Shown piece after piece: positions 1 to 14,900 of a stretch of 64,000 bases of DNA (its first letter is position 1; the number at the start of each line of letters is the position of its first letter). The DNA comes from Linyphia triangularis (taxonomy: Eukaryota; Arthropoda; Arachnida; Araneae; Linyphiidae), in assembly GCA_963978545.1 (NCBI GenBank), contig OZ021723.1:4904273-4968272 (forward strand), given 5' to 3'. The notes beneath the pieces are model-generated. The model did not search any database. It was not told the DNA's origin and was given only the letters and a program-made list of their open reading frames with translations. Made by a program: the position numbers and the translations under genes.

Positions 1-1080
1 CGGAAGAATAAGATAAAAACATCATTCTCTTCAGGAATGTATGAACTATTTTTTAAAATCATAAAAAAAATTTGGGATTTTTGAAGAAATTTCGGTACTG
101 GACCCCCTTAAGATGATATCCTTGTGCCAAATATACATAAATTTATATTTCTTAAAATCCCTAGTATGCTGTAGAATGTGTAAGTCATGCTGAATCATGA
201 AATCTCATAATTAAATATCAAATGTCAAATGACTCCTAAACTGTAAATCCATTTGCGATGAAAAATTATACCACTAAATCTTGACAACTAAAATTATTTT
301 GAAGAAGTAAAGTTTATTGAAAATAATTCTAAGTTTAGTTGAAATATCGATAAACGATAATCAATTTCGTTTAATGTCATCAAAAGTTCACGACCACGAT
401 TGATAGAGTTATCAAACAAAAACAACGCATTTTTTTAAGAGATAACTTCAGAAAACTGCGCAGTTTAAAAGAAAACTTCGGGAATTGAAAACTTTTTAAT
501 GCAGCACTTTTGAAATGGAGAACACTGAAATGTATTTTTAAGGTTGCATATTGTTGCAGGAATGTCGTTTATCAAAATTTTATATTTTTAGCTGAACACT
601 AGTGAAAAAAAATTAGAAACTTGGGACAATTTAGATGCACAGTTCATTTTATGTAGTCATGAATAAATCATGAAACTGAATCCATTGTAACAACATTTAA
701 CGTTATCAAACGATGAGATACTACATCATCAGAAAAATGAAGCATTAATTAAAGTTTAAAAGGGGGAAAAACACGATGAAGTAATCAATTTGATAAAAAT
801 CAAAAAATCGTCTATCCTTGTTTTCCTTGAGCATGCAGAGATAAAGTGGTTTTACCTCAAGTGATGAAATTTTTAAAAATTTCCTTATTTTTGTTTAGTC
901 TTTTTGACATCATATTTGTAACTTTCGCTGAAAAACGCTATTATTTTTAATTAAAGGGACAAGAATCCCGGACAACTAAATCAGTCGTATTTTCATTCAA
1001 TTAAAAAAGTTCCCTACATTATTTAAAACTAACTGAATACCCATGCTTCGCTACGAAATTTTAACATGTGCATTATTTTA
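1..1080. other. AT-rich non-coding sequence
   Basis: No exon with plausible splice borders and SEC14-like coding potential was found on either strand. It is either an intron of gene 1 or its upstream flank, because the exons for the N-terminal part of gene 1 are missing from the window. Confidence 0.5.
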
Positions 1081-1084
1081 GCTA

Positions 1085-1345
1085 GCTGTGAGGCCTCGCG
1101 TTGCGGAAACCTGTCATTCCTGTATAGATCCCAGTTATTGGCGCTTCGCTCGCAGGAAGGTTCATAGCTACGCAAAATTGAGCTCACTGCGTTCGCTGTA
1201 AAGTTCATTGATACATAAACACAGGCTTACTTCACTAGTTGAAAGGTTTATTGCTATGTAAGCATAGGCTCGCTTCGCTTGCTGAAAGGTTCATTTGCTG
1301 CGTAAGCATAATCTCGCTTCACTCACTAAAATCTAATTGCTACGT
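1085..1345. repeat. degenerate tandem repeat, unit about 60 bp
   Basis: Four or so diverged units share a CTTCGCT core, then GAAAGGTTCATT, then GCTACGTAAGCA. The CG-rich cores stand out from the AT-rich surroundings. No reading frame is conserved across the units. Confidence 0.6.
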
Positions 1346-1489
1346 AAAGCCTTAATATTGGAAGCCTCTCTCTTGTCGAGAAAAAAAAATTCCTGTTATT
1401 ACAATAATACAACACATCGTTTGTAAAATATTAATTGATTAATTTAAAAAATTAATTCATAACGAACTAAACAAAAAGTTTAAAATTTT

Positions 1490-1895
1490 GCTTTTCTAAA
1501 GTGCAATTAGAAGGCCACAACTATGTATGTTGAAAATTTTAGAGCTGTAGCCCTATTAGAAGTCGTTTTGTACAAAAAAAAATTAATTATTAAGAAAATT
1601 AATTAAAAAAACTAATCAAAATTTTTAAATTCTGTTTTCAAAACTACAATTAGAAGGCTAGAACTATTTATGTGGAACATTTCGGAGCTGTATCTCTGTT
1701 TAAAGTTACTTTGTAGAAAAAAATAATAATAATTAAAAAATAACTAATTAAAATTTTTACATTCTGTTTGACATGTATACAATTAGAAGGCCAAAACTAC
1801 TTATGCAGAAAATTTAAGAGCTCTACTCAAAGTTTAAGTAGGTTACTATAGAACCACAAGCAGACAGACACACAGTTTGTTTTATTATAATCGAT
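1490..1895. repeat. interspersed minisatellite element, copy 1
   Basis: About three and a half units of roughly 115 bp, each with AATTAGAAGGCC, then AACTA.TTATG, then a GAGCTGTA motif, then a TTAATTAA-rich spacer. It ends in a CAGACAGACACACAG stretch followed by TTGTTTTATTATAAT. The same unit and the same terminal motif recur at 50780-51905, so this is a dispersed element that carries its own tandem array. Confidence 0.7.
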
Positions 1896-1916
1896 GCAAT
1901 ATTTTTAATTAATATT

Positions 1917-2480
1917 TGACGTAGTAAATAATAACATATTTGTTATTATTGTTACACTTCCAATTTTTATTTTATTTTATATATACTTTATGTAATAAGC
2001 CTACATTTGAGACACAGAATTTTGATGGCAATTTTTGGTTAGGTACACTTTTCTCAAATTATAATGATATTTTAATCTAATTTTTTCCATGATAATGAAA
2101 ATGCGCCAGATCTATCTAGTGAACCTTAAATATTTCTTCAATTGGGAAAAATAAGTATTTTATGTGATGTTTTATGTTGTGAAAAATGACGATTTTTGTA
2201 TGCACAAACTATATTATTGCTTTAAATATATTTTTAAAGATATACTAGGCAAAAAATAGAATCACTGTTTGGAATATAGAGTTTATTTGCATTTGGAAAA
2301 ATTGTTATGTAAATTTATTGTTTATTTATTCTGAAAAGTGTGCCTAACCAAAGAAAGCTTGGTATAAAATAATTTTAAAATTCTAAGTCCAGATGTAGGC
2401 TTATTATATAAAAAAATATATAAAATAAAATTTTCAGAGTAATATTCGTAACAAATATGTTATTATTGACTGTGTCAAAA
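1917..2480. mobile_element. palindromic foldback MITE
   Basis: Two inverted arms of well over 100 bp face each other. The left arm carries AATAACATATTTGTTATTA, AATAAGCCTACATTT and TTTGGTTAGGTACACTTTT. The right arm, at 2327-2480, carries the reverse complements. There is no coding content between them. The transposase class cannot be read from the ends. Confidence 0.65.
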
Positions 2481-2689
2481 ATATATTAAAAATATAGTAT
2501 TTTATATAATTTAGAGCACGTTGAGATTGAATGAAAATACGACTGATTTGGTTGTCCGGGACTCTTGTCTCCACTTAAAAACAAGTTATATTGTAATAAC
2601 AACTGTCTATGAAAAAACTAAATCTAGCAATTTTCTGTTATGGTACGTCAGTTGCTGTTACCAAACATGTACATTTTGGCAACACTTAA

Positions 2690-2885
2690 TATCTGAAATC
2701 CCTCCTGTTAAGATTGAGGATAACAAAAAAACTCATGAAACAAAGTTTTCACTCTACACCAGTAGCACAAATCCGTTGGCCAATACCATCTCGACATTGA
2801 CCAACCCGATGTGGACTGTTGTAGACTGGCCGTTGCTATGGATCTTGGCCATTCTCGGCCAGTGCTGGGTAAAATATACTGGAAG
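2690..2885 (-). repeat. TTGGCC-rich dispersed repeat, copy 1
   Basis: It shares CCAGTAGCACAAATCCG, TTGTAGACTGGCCGTTGCTA and CCAGTGCTGGGTAAAATA with the better preserved copy at 24416-24711, in the opposite orientation. The open frame across it is a by-product of the repeat. Confidence 0.6.
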
Positions 2886-2979
2886 TCATGAAATGCTGAT
2901 GCAGAGTTTTAGAATTGAAATATAGTTTTAGCAGAAAGAACGGAGAAGTTCAAAATATGTTTTGTGACAGTTTTGACAT

Positions 2980-3014
<35 letters not shown>

Positions 3015-3291
3015 CGTGCATGTTGGAACAATGCTCGAGTTTCGGCATGGATTGGCTACTCTTCCCAGAACCCCTGTTGGCGACACTAGCCAATTTCGGT
3101 TTGCTATCTGAGTAAACCCTTTATATGCAATACTTATATGCACAGTTGCATTGAACCTTGTCTTTTCTTCCTTGTAGACTCTGAACTGTAGACTAAATAT
3201 CCCTGTAGACTCTTGCTTTAAATTACATTTTTTTCCAGTAAGAGATAGAAATTTGAGAGATTTTGAGCTCGAGTCTTGAAGTTGTATAGAA

Positions 3292-3437
<146 letters not shown>

Positions 3438-3679
3438 TTACATTTTCCTCTCCAATATCTACAAAATTTCAACTCAATTGGATCAAGGCTAGAGGGTTAA
3501 TTAGCCCTCCGGGGACTTTGCCAGCTACAAACAATATCAAAGTTTACATGTAGGATTTAAAACGACGTGATTACAAAACCTCTCCCAATTTGCAGTCTTT
3601 TTATTAATAAAAAGGTCTCCAAATCGGCGCCTTTGGGGACAAATTGATGAAAATATTTGTCACCCAAGTTATAATCCTT

Positions 3680-4410
<731 letters not shown>

Positions 4411-4786
4411 TATATTTCCGGGAACAGTAATCTAGACAAGATTGTTGACATTTGCATGTGAACTCAAAATTCCCTTTCCTTGTTAGTGTGTAAATTTTGT
4501 ATAAAAATATGGTATGAAATGCTTAATAAATTAAGCATATTTATGAAAGTAGCTTTCCCAGTCGAAACAGGATTTACAAATATCCATTCAAAAAATGATC
4601 CTGACACTGGAAATAGTTTTGCTTACTTGTGTATTATTATGTAACTAGGTACATGTCTGTGTCATTTTTCCAATTTTTTCTATTTTTAATCAGATACGAA
4701 ATTTTTTTACGTTTCTTTTGTTTACAATTTCATTTCATTTCAATATGGTTTAAGTTCCTACTATAAGCTCTCCCTAATTATTTCAG

Positions 4787-4830
4787 GTCGAAATTGGAAT
4801 TTAAATAAAGCCGAAGATATGTTAAAAAAG
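4787..4830 (+). CDS. gene 1 exon a: end of CRAL-TRIO N-terminal region
   Basis: The acceptor is TTATTTCAG and the donor is GTAAGT. The 44 nt start with two bases completing a codon and then encode 14 residues including NLNKAEDMLKK. This is the helix that precedes the lipid-binding domain in SEC14-like proteins. The matching exon of gene 2 is 55935-55978, with the same length and phase. Confidence 0.9.
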
Positions 4831-4948
4831 GTAAGTTTGGTACCATCTTATCAACTGTATCTAAAGTTTCCTACTTCCAATTGCCCATCTATTTACATAG
4901 AAAAATAAAAGTAGAGCATTTGGAGAAAAGGGGATGGGGGGGGAATCG

Positions 4949-4985
<37 letters not shown>

Positions 4986-7900
4986 ATTTCTTTACGTTTT
5001 GGAACATCCTAATTTCAAAAAATAGTGATCCAGAAAAAGATTTCTGTTTGAATGTCTGTATGCGTGAATGTGCGTGGTTAGCATAACTTCCGAACAAATT
5101 GACCAACGATGTTCAAATTGAGTGTGCGGGTTGGTAATGGCCGTGGTATAGGGTTCTTACACAGTGGAGCCGGGATGGGTGCTTACTCACATACTCGCCT
5201 ACTGGACGATTTACCTGGAAGGTTACCTGGCATGTTATACTCGCATAGACCCTGGATCACTGCTATGTAGAAAAATGAAAGTAGAGCATTCGGACAAAAA
5301 AAAAATCGACTTTTTTTTTGCATTTCTTCACGTTTCGGAACATCCTGATTTCAAAAAAAAGTGATCCAGAAAAAGATTTCTGTTTGAATGTCTGTATGCG
5401 TGAATGTGCGTGTTCAGCATAACTTCCGAACAAATTGACCAACGATGTTCAAATTGAGTGTGCGGGTTGGTAATGGCCGTGGTATAGGGTTCTTACACAG
5501 TGGAGCCGGGATGGGTGCTTACTCGCATACTCGCCTACTGGACGATTTACCTGGAAGGTTACCTGGCATGTTATACTCGCATAGACCCTGGATCACTGCT
5601 ATGTAGAAAAATGAAAGTAGAGCATTCGGACAAAAAAAAAATCGACTTTTTTTTTGCATTTCTTCACGTTTCGGAACATCCTGATTTCAAAAAAAAGTGA
5701 TCCAGAAAAAGATTTCTGTTTGAATGTCTGTATGCGTGAGTGTGCGTGTTCAGCATAACTTCCGAACAAATTGACTAACGATGTTCAAATTGAGTGTGCG
5801 TGGTCAGCATAACTTCCGAACAAATTGACCAACGATGTTCAAATTGAGTGTGCGTGATCAGCATAACTTCCGAACAAATTGACTAACGATGTTCAAATTG
5901 AGTGTGCGTGGTCAGCATAACTTCCGAAGAAATTGACCAACGATGTTCAAATTGAGTGTGCGGGTTGGTGATGGCCGTGGTATCTACCCTTAAGGTATTC
6001 GTCAAAATTGCGGATGCACATAAGGTTGAAATCTTGAAAAATCATGTTTTTCAGCAATTGCTAAAACTGCTTTAACGATTTTGATTAAAATCTCTGTGAT
6101 GATGCCTATTAACACTTTAAATCCCAACCCGCCCTATACCGCCTTGTAGGGAAATTCCCAGCTAGTCGCCTTTTGGGCGGGTGCAGGGGTAAACGTATAT
6201 TTCCAAGTGAGGGGAATCTGAACTGCAGTAGTTGTTTAAAGCGTGACGGTCCTCAACAATAGGCTATTGTGGGGCATGTAGAGGGGAGACATGGATTTAA
6301 AGTACTCAATGTCAAACTGCCCCACCCTTTGGACATGGAGTAAGATAGTCAAGGATTTTTCTTTTATGCGAATCTTGTCATGTACTTAGCGGTGGCGTTT
6401 GTTTCATTGATAAGACGCCAACTAAATTCTCCGACATATCAAGCAGATGACCCAACGCACAACACTATTGCAGGTTGTAGACTTATGGTAATGATCTTTT
6501 AATGGTCGACAGTGACCCCCCACAGGAATCCCAGGAGTGGCAGACAGGAGAACGAGTCGGGCGAGTCCATTTCCAGTTTTTATGAATGGAAAGTCACTGG
6601 GGTTTTGTGAAACCCACAACGCTGACTCCATGGGATGTAAAGGGTTAAGATTTTCTAATCGTCCCCACCTCTGAAATTCTCATAAAAATGCAATAAAAGC
6701 GTAAAAAGTGAAAAACGAGTGCCTTAAACACAGAGCTCTCTGCCATTGAGCATCGCCCATCAGTGATTGATTTTTCTTTATTGCACTCACTAAAATGGAC
6801 AATAAATTGTCTTTCGAATAATATTCCCAATATTGCCAATTTGGCGAGGGGGGTTTAAGATGTAAAAATTATTACAAAAAATATCGCCAATGACCGATAG
6901 TTTTAGAGTAAATGAAAGTCGTACGATGTTCCACACCCCTAGTTATTGAATGAATAGGTATAAGTATCCAGCATCCGATAAAAAAAGACATCCGAAAAGA
7001 AGGATTTAATGAATAAGAAAAGGTATCAAAAATCTGAAAAGAAGATTTTAGTAAACAACTAATGTTGCGCCGGTGTTTTTCCAATAATAAAATCGAAATA
7101 ACTATACTAAACTTCAACTTAACTATACTAAACTTCAACTTAACTATACTAAACTTCAACTTAACTAGACATCACTTAGACGATAGATCGTCACAGTGCT
7201 CATAGGTATTTAATCCATTTTGGCGGGGTGACGACATAATTCTTGCCAAACCTTATAGCCTTTTGTTCTCTATAGGGTTGTGGTTTGGCGAACATTATGC
7301 TTTCATGCCGCCAAAATGGATTAAATACCTATGAGCACTGTGACGATCTACCGTCTAAGTGATGTCTAGTTAAGTTGAAGTTTAGTATAGACATCACTTA
7401 GACGGTAGATCGACACAGTGCTCATAGGTATTTAATCCATTTTGGCGGCGTGAAAGCATAATGTTCGCCAAACCACAACCCTGTAGAGAAGGCTCTAAGG
7501 TTTGGCGAGAATTATGTCTTCACTCCGCCGAAATGGATTAAATACCTATGAGCACTGTGACGATCTACCGTCTAAGTGATGTTTAGTTAAGTTGAAGTTT
7601 GGTATAATAAGGTGGGTATTTTGTGTTTGCTTCTTTTCATTTTCCTTCATAGACAAATGTAGTAAATACTTTTTTAAAAAACTGTTCTTGTTCAAGCATT
7701 TATAACAAATCATTTTATTTCATATTTTGTCTATCCTTTTTCACTTCAAATCGTATCGTCGACCAAGCTGTATAGTGGTTAGCGTGCTAGCTTCTAGACC
7801 ACGAGGTTGCGAGTTCGAGTCCCGTGTTAGGCATGGGTGTTTGTAAATGTATGTTGGCTTGTCTAATGACGAATGTTTCGGCGAATTATAGCCCTCGTGT

Positions 7901-8682
7901 TGCTGACGGAGCCAGATACTCAGAAAACAACCAACCAATCAAATCGTATCATGGCCAATATCAAAATCAAGAAAGTAATACAAATCTATTATAGAAACAT
8001 CAAAACCTTTAAACTTGAATTAAAAAAGAAGTTAAAAAGCTGGGGCTTTAAACTCGAGAAGACAGCGATTTTGTTAAGTTTGGTTTACAAGGTACGTTTC
8101 AATTAAGTATTTGTGAATATCTTGACTTCTTGTCTATCCGACTGGAAGCGCAGTGTCCTAAATATGATTGAAATGTTATATCAATCGCATTTCAGAAACA
8201 CATCTATTAAAATCCTGACTGGGTTCAAGCCCCTTGACGAAGAAACTCAGTCGGGATATCAAAATTTTCGAATATTTTTTATAACTCATATTTTAATATC
8301 TATTTTTTGGCTGTATATAGTCTAACTTTGGTTCTTAATTTTATATTATGTGATTGCTTCTAAATATTTTCTTAGTGTAGTTTCCAAGTATTCATTTATT
8401 CAGGCATTGCCTCATTTTTTCGTGAAATATTTTCCGAATGTTTATATATCAGAAAATTTGTGATTAAATAAAAATAGGAAAGACCAATGTTATTTTGACT
8501 GCCTAATTTGTTCATGCTAAGAAAATGTTTACCATAATAATAGCAATAATAGTAATTGTAATAATAGCAGTAATAATAATAATAATGTTAATTATAACAA
8601 CAACAACAATAATAATGATAATTAAAGTAATAATAATAATACAAACAATAATAATAATAATAACAATAACAATAACGATAAT

Positions 8683-8770
<88 letters not shown>

Positions 8771-8905
8771 GTAATAATAATAACAATTATAATAATAATA
8801 ACAATTATAATAATAATAATAATAATAATAATGATTTTTAAAGTAATAATAATAATAATAATAATGATTTTTAAAGTAATCATAATAATAATAATGATTT
8901 TTAAA

Positions 8906-8943
<38 letters not shown>

Positions 8944-9541
8944 TTTTAAAGTAATAATAATAATAATAATAATAATGATTTTTAAAGTAATTATAAATAC
9001 CAATACTAATAACGACAATGCATATTTTACTACACAGTGTGTGCGATGGAGAAGACAAAATGACATCTCTACTCTATTCGAAGAATATCAGCCCCCAGAA
9101 GTACGTATTTATTTTGAAATACAATGCTATGCAACTACTACCTTTTCAACTCGCTTTGCCTGCTCTCAACAACTGGTCAAAATCGGTTGCCTGAGCTTTT
9201 CTTTCGCCGACAAGCGACATTGCCAAACAACATTGCCTAAGGCAGCAAATTTTAAGTCGTTTAGAAAAATTAAAAACAGTATCATTTCTATTTTCATACC
9301 TGGATATATATAGAGAGAGAATCTGGCTCAAATGTTTTCATCGTCAGTCTAAATTCAAAATTGCGATACGTAGAAGTAGATGTTGTTACAATATTGCAGC
9401 GCAGCATGTGCATCGTGAAGCCCTTGCGCCATTAAAATCTGACTCCAATTATATGCAACTTAAAGCACACAACATCTGATTCCTCTTCATTAGTATAAAA
9501 TGTTTGTAGGCTTTCTTCAGTAAGTTACAATCAAAACGAAT

Positions 9542-9588
<47 letters not shown>

Positions 9589-11898
9589 TGCTGAACTAAT
9601 ATGCGTTATCAAAATTTAATTCGTTAACGGCGTTATATATAATAAAACTTCTACTTTCATGTGGTTTGCAATTTAAAGCACAAAATAGGGCAATGTTTAT
9701 AATTAGTATTTACGTCAAGTAAACTTTCTTCAGTACAAAATACCGTCGGATATACATATGTATTCAAAGACTCAATGCACTTTATTTTATACTGGTGATC
9801 CTGTTCCCGGTTAAAATTCCAAGTCCAGTGCGGAATCAACGCCAAGGTAATTTTAACCAACAAATGACAGTTGCCGCCATTTTTAATAATAAATTAACTG
9901 TCTATGGGTGCCATAATTTGGCGCGTTTTTATGCAAACTACTCCTGGCGCAGAATTGGTACCGGACTTGGGAGTTTTATCCCGTGCCCATCATGTGCATT
10001 TAAGATTCTGTAGAGGAATTACTTTTTTGGAAGTTCATCAAAATAATAAATTATATTCTATTGCTGAAAGGTATAATATTCTTTAGATTTCCTCAACGTG
10101 CGTAAATTGTAATTTTCTCCTTACCATAGAGCTGCCATCTACTATATACTATAAAAACCTCCCGAGATTTTCCGACTTCTTATTTTTTAATTTTCTTTTC
10201 TGATTTTCAAACAAATAACACAATGGACAATTGTGAATTAATTAATCGTCAGAAGTGGAGCCTTTATATTGGTATATCACTTATGGAATATGATTTCGGA
10301 TAAAGGGAGAAAAGGGGATCATTACAAAAAAAAACACTTTCCAGAAATAATTTATAAGATATTACATGCTTGTATTTAGTAATATTATAAAAAAGTACCC
10401 ATTTATATTTCCATATTCTATTTCCACAAAATAATAAATTTCTCATATTTAGATAAAATTTGCAAGCTCTCTTCAGTAGTCAGAATTATTTAATTTTATA
10501 TTACATTATTTTTCTATAGGTCTTAAAGAAGTATTTTAATAACTTTTTTATTGGTTCTGATAAAGAGGGATGTCCTGTATTTTATGGGCCGATTGGAAAG
10601 TATGATGTAAAAGGTAACCAGAATAGATTTTATTTTACACAAATGCTTATTCTAAAAGAGTTTATACAGTGGACGCCGCTTAATGTGATCACAATAGGAC
10701 GAAAACGATTTGATAACAATAACCGAGTGATAATAATAAACAAACCTTAGTTTTCGAACGAACCTTAGTTTTCGAAACGAATCTTAGCAATGACGAGTTT
10801 CGGAAATTCTTCTTTAATCCACTGGTCTGCGGCTGGCTGATCGGCATCTTTTTGTTCACCGTATGTCCTTCGCTAGAGTATGTTTTGCCTTTTTTTTCAG
10901 CAGTGAAACCATCCTTCTGTAGCGAAATTTTCTCTACCTAATTGTGTAGCTGAATCCTCGACTTTTTGGCATAATGTTGGACCGTTTACACGAGCATCTT
11001 TTTCACGAACATTTGCGAACCAAAGTTTCAAAGCAGATTCAACTTCTTTATCTTTTCCATCACGGTTTCTTTAAGAATTCAGATTTTCATTCAAAGTGCA
11101 TTTCTTTTCGATGTCTTCTCGGTTTTTCAAAATTCTGCTTAAAAGCTGTTGAGAAACTGTTAATTGGACAGCAGCATTTCTTTGGCTCATTTTCGGTAAT
11201 TTATCGTACTGATTCAAAATTTCTACTTTTTCTTTTACAGTCAGTTTTCTTTCCATTGTATAGAAAATTAACCTCCAAAAAAATTCGTAACCGTATTAAT
11301 TGTTGCAAAGTTTTAAAATGAAGCATGCCTTTCTCTGTGCAAGAAATACTCATTAATTTTTGTTTATCGCGATTTTAAGGAAAACAAAATTTATAAATTG
11401 ATAACAATAAACGAACTTTTGATTACAATAACCGGTGATTTTTAAGTGTATTTTGATACAAGCGGACGGGCCTTAGTGATTTCGATAACATTAAACGTTT
11501 GATAACATTAACCGTGATTACATTAAGCGGCGACCACTGTATAACTGAGTACAAACAATCGTTTGACTGGCCAAATGTAGTTTTCAAATGAAAAAATTAT
11601 AACTTTTTTTTATTTATTTTTTATTCAGGAATGTTAAAAGCAACGACCCCAGCAGAGATTGACACTACTTTGTCACAAATGTTTGACAAATATGAAACTC
11701 ATGTGGAGGTACAAAGTGAAAAGGTAATAAAAAATTTATATATTTTTCTCACGCATTCATCAATCCAAAATGAGGGGTTGGGCGCCACAACGGATCATCC
11801 CACAATTTGATATTTGCTGTTTTCCACCCCGCATAAACTTTCAATTACCAATATGTTTACATGGGGTAATAAAAATATTCAGTAAAAAAAAAAAAAAT

Positions 11899-11934
<36 letters not shown>

Positions 11935-14900
11935 TCTACACCTTTGTGGAACATCCTGATTTCAGAAAAGTGGTCTAAAAAAAATGTATGTCTGTATGTA
12001 CGTGGTCAGCATAACTCCCAAACAAATTGACCTACGATGTTCAAATTTAGTGTGCGGGTTAATGGAGGCCAATGAACTTACCATGAAGCTTTTCGTCAAA
12101 ATCACGCATGCGCTTAGGGTTGAAATCATAAAAAAATCATATTTTCGGCAAGTGCTGTAAAACGGCTCTAGTTATTAACGGCTCTATTCGTCCCCATCTC
12201 CGAAATTCACGCAGAAATAGGATAAAGACGTAAAAAGTTAGAAAATGAATGTCTTTAACAAAGAGCTCTCTGCCTTTGAGCATCGCCAATCAACTATTGA
12301 TTATTTTTTTTCTTCTGTTTCACATAAAAGGACAATCTAACGTCTATCGAATAAAATCGCAATTTCGCTATTTTGGTGGGGGGGGAGGGGGCTATATAAA
12401 AATTATTGCTGAAAAATCGCCCAACTAGCAATTTTTATTTAAATGAATGAAACTATGAAAACGGTAAATAATACCAAATTTTAATGCAATGACCAATATT
12501 AGAGTGTTATTGAAAGTTGTGCGATGTTCCTCACCCCTAGTTTCAAAATCATTCATGCCAGAAAGGACCAAAATGTGATTTATCGAATGGTCGATTAAAT
12601 TGGCTATTAGATAAACTACATTTGATCCGTTCTGGCATGAATGGTTTTGAAAATACGGGGTAGAAGCAGCAAAAATCAAATTGTGGGATGATTCGTTTTG
12701 GCACTCCATGTCCAAAATAAGCCATATTTTTGGAGGAAATGAAAGTATGAGAGGGTGAGGGGGGTCAAACTTTTATAATAATTCTTACGTTATTATAGAG
12801 TATTAATAATCATAAAATAAATTTCCTTGAAAAAATGTTCGTGTAATTAATATAAATTTGTACAAGTTGATATTTTTTAATATTTGAAATGACTAAACTA
12901 TACACACCAATGAACTGTCACAGGAAAAATGTTATCAAAATATTTGCTGTATTAGTTTTCACTCAAACAATTCCGGTCTTGTTAATAATACAGTAATAAA
13001 AAAATGAATTTTTATGCTGTAATTGTCAAAATTAGCATGTATTACATCATTTGTAATTTATTTTAATAATCAAAGTTTCATTGTTATCGAATATTAGTAA
13101 GTATGAAAGTTGTAAAAATAACCAAATGCGTAAATTTCTCTTTCTAAAATAATTAAAAATTACTTTATAAACAGATATTAAATATTGGTGCTTACTTATT
13201 GTCCAGTTGGTCCTCTAAAGTTTAAAAAAAAAAAAAATTGTGATATCACTGTTATCCGTTTTTGGCACTAAGGTTGCCTTATGGTGACGGTTTCGGTTTT
13301 ATCAAAAATATTTGACTGGATAATAAGTAAATAGCCAAATATTTGATGAAAACATAAATGCTTACTTTAATTTTATCGCACAAAACACTTTTTTCCATGT
13401 ATGAAGTGCAAAAGAAATTGAACATTCATTCGTTTACTTTTGGAAAATATTTTGTTTGATTGTTTTTATTATTGAAGATATAGACTGTGTTAACGCGCGT
13501 CAGTAAACTGCCTACTTAACTGTCAGTAAACTGTAAACTTTTAACTGTCATCGTCGTTGATCGTAGAGACGCCTCTTTTTGTTATATAGTCAATTGACAG
13601 AATTGTGAGTGAGGTTCTTTTTGCTAGTATTTTACATAAATGATTTTATAACTATAATAAAGGTTTTAAAAGCAAGATTGTTTTGAGCTGATTTTAAATA
13701 CAGTCCACTTCAGAGAGAAAGTCAATGTTCCAGCTACAACAGACTGAATATTGTTATGAATTTTCCTCATAGGCAATGAGGGCACAATTTTTATTAGATA
13801 AAAACTATTATGTATTCTCTCGTCAAAGGCTCACAAGATTTCTCCGAGCAACAGTGCAATCACAATCAAGCTTCAACACAAGTTTCAGTAAAAACAACTT
13901 CGACTACAACGATAATTCAGGCACACTCAAATATCTAAACAAAATGCTCAGCTCCTTTCAAATCGACAAACGAAGTAAAACTGATCGCCGATCAAGCTGC
14001 GGTCTAATTTATAGGTGCGCGTGAGATTTTTCTCGATATATATAGTTGACCTGTCAATTGATAGAAACGAAACATCTCGAAATTTCCCGATTGCTTTAGA
14101 TGTTGCCACCTTTTTCTAACCTGAATTATCGTTGTTAACAAATAAAATAAGATAAAATAAAATACAATAGAACTTTAAACGAATACGTACGAATTCTCAC
14201 GAAATTGTTTGACAGCCTTTCATGATTGAGTTTCACATCTGAACAATTAAATTTCAGAATTTTTGCAAGTTTAAAGAGATAGTCATTTTTTGTCTAAGTG
14301 TACTTAAAGTGCATGGATCAGTTCTGTACTTTAAAAGTACGTTACATAGACCCAAAAGAATAATATACATAAAAATTAGCTTTAAATCATGTTTCAAACA
14401 GTTGTGGGTCTCAGGAGGATATGACCTAAGAACTTGAGCCATTCACTGGAATAAGAAGATTATTTTCTAAAAAATCAAGGTACTATCATGGTACTTTAGA
14501 GATTAAAAAAAAAAAAAATTGTTTTGGATTAAAAATTAAATTAGTTATAAATATAAAGTTTCGAAAGGTCAAGAATTTTTATGAAGTATTTCTTAAGAAT
14601 TTTAAAACGATTGTACCTTTAGACATAAAAATAGGAAACTGCAAAAATGTGAATTAAATGAAACAATTGGTTCGATCATGTATGAAAGAATCCTAGAAAT
14701 TTGAGCGATACTTTGTTATTTTAAAATTGTAGTCTTTTAAATGGTGTTTTTATATTTTTATAATAAATTTTAGCGCTTGGCCTACAACTTAGGTAGTTTT
14801 ATTGCATTTTACATTACTGATTATCCAAAAATAGAAACTCGTTCAAAAATTTATAATTTGTTTTATGTTTTTTAAATATGAAATACAATTATGATTCTTA

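Larger units (their letters stand above)
4893..6952. repeat. dispersed repeat family R1, copy 1, internally expanded
   Basis: It shares GGAACATCCTGATTTCA, AGCATAACTTCCGAACAAAT, GATGTTCAAATTGAGTGTGC and a terminal GATGTTCCACACCCCTAGTT with copies at 11895-12545, 27053-27882 and, in part, 54375-54640. This copy is enlarged by two kinds of tandem repeat (336 bp and 54 bp). It also has about 500 bp of extra sequence near 6131-6655 that the other copies lack. No transposase is present. Confidence 0.7.

Noticed and set aside
503..541. Possible missing upstream exon of gene 1 (acceptor ATGCAG, donor-like GTTGCA)
   Set aside because: The encoded peptide does not resemble the expected helices and the donor is poor.
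5164..5700. Two almost identical 66-codon frames
   Set aside because: They are identical because the underlying 336-bp unit is duplicated; other copies of the repeat do not keep the frame.
5751..5966. CRISPR-like array
   Set aside because: The repeats are directly contiguous 54-bp units with no spacers, in a eukaryotic repeat.
8525..9313. 262-codon plus-strand frame
   Set aside because: Only the 21 codons of exon 9038-9100 are real; the rest is microsatellite to the left and intron to the right.
13776..14024. 82-codon frame with a TRFLRA-like string resembling a CRAL-TRIO N-terminal motif
   Set aside because: It lies in the middle of gene 1 after the CRAL-TRIO domain has begun, has no suitable splice sites and no further similarity.
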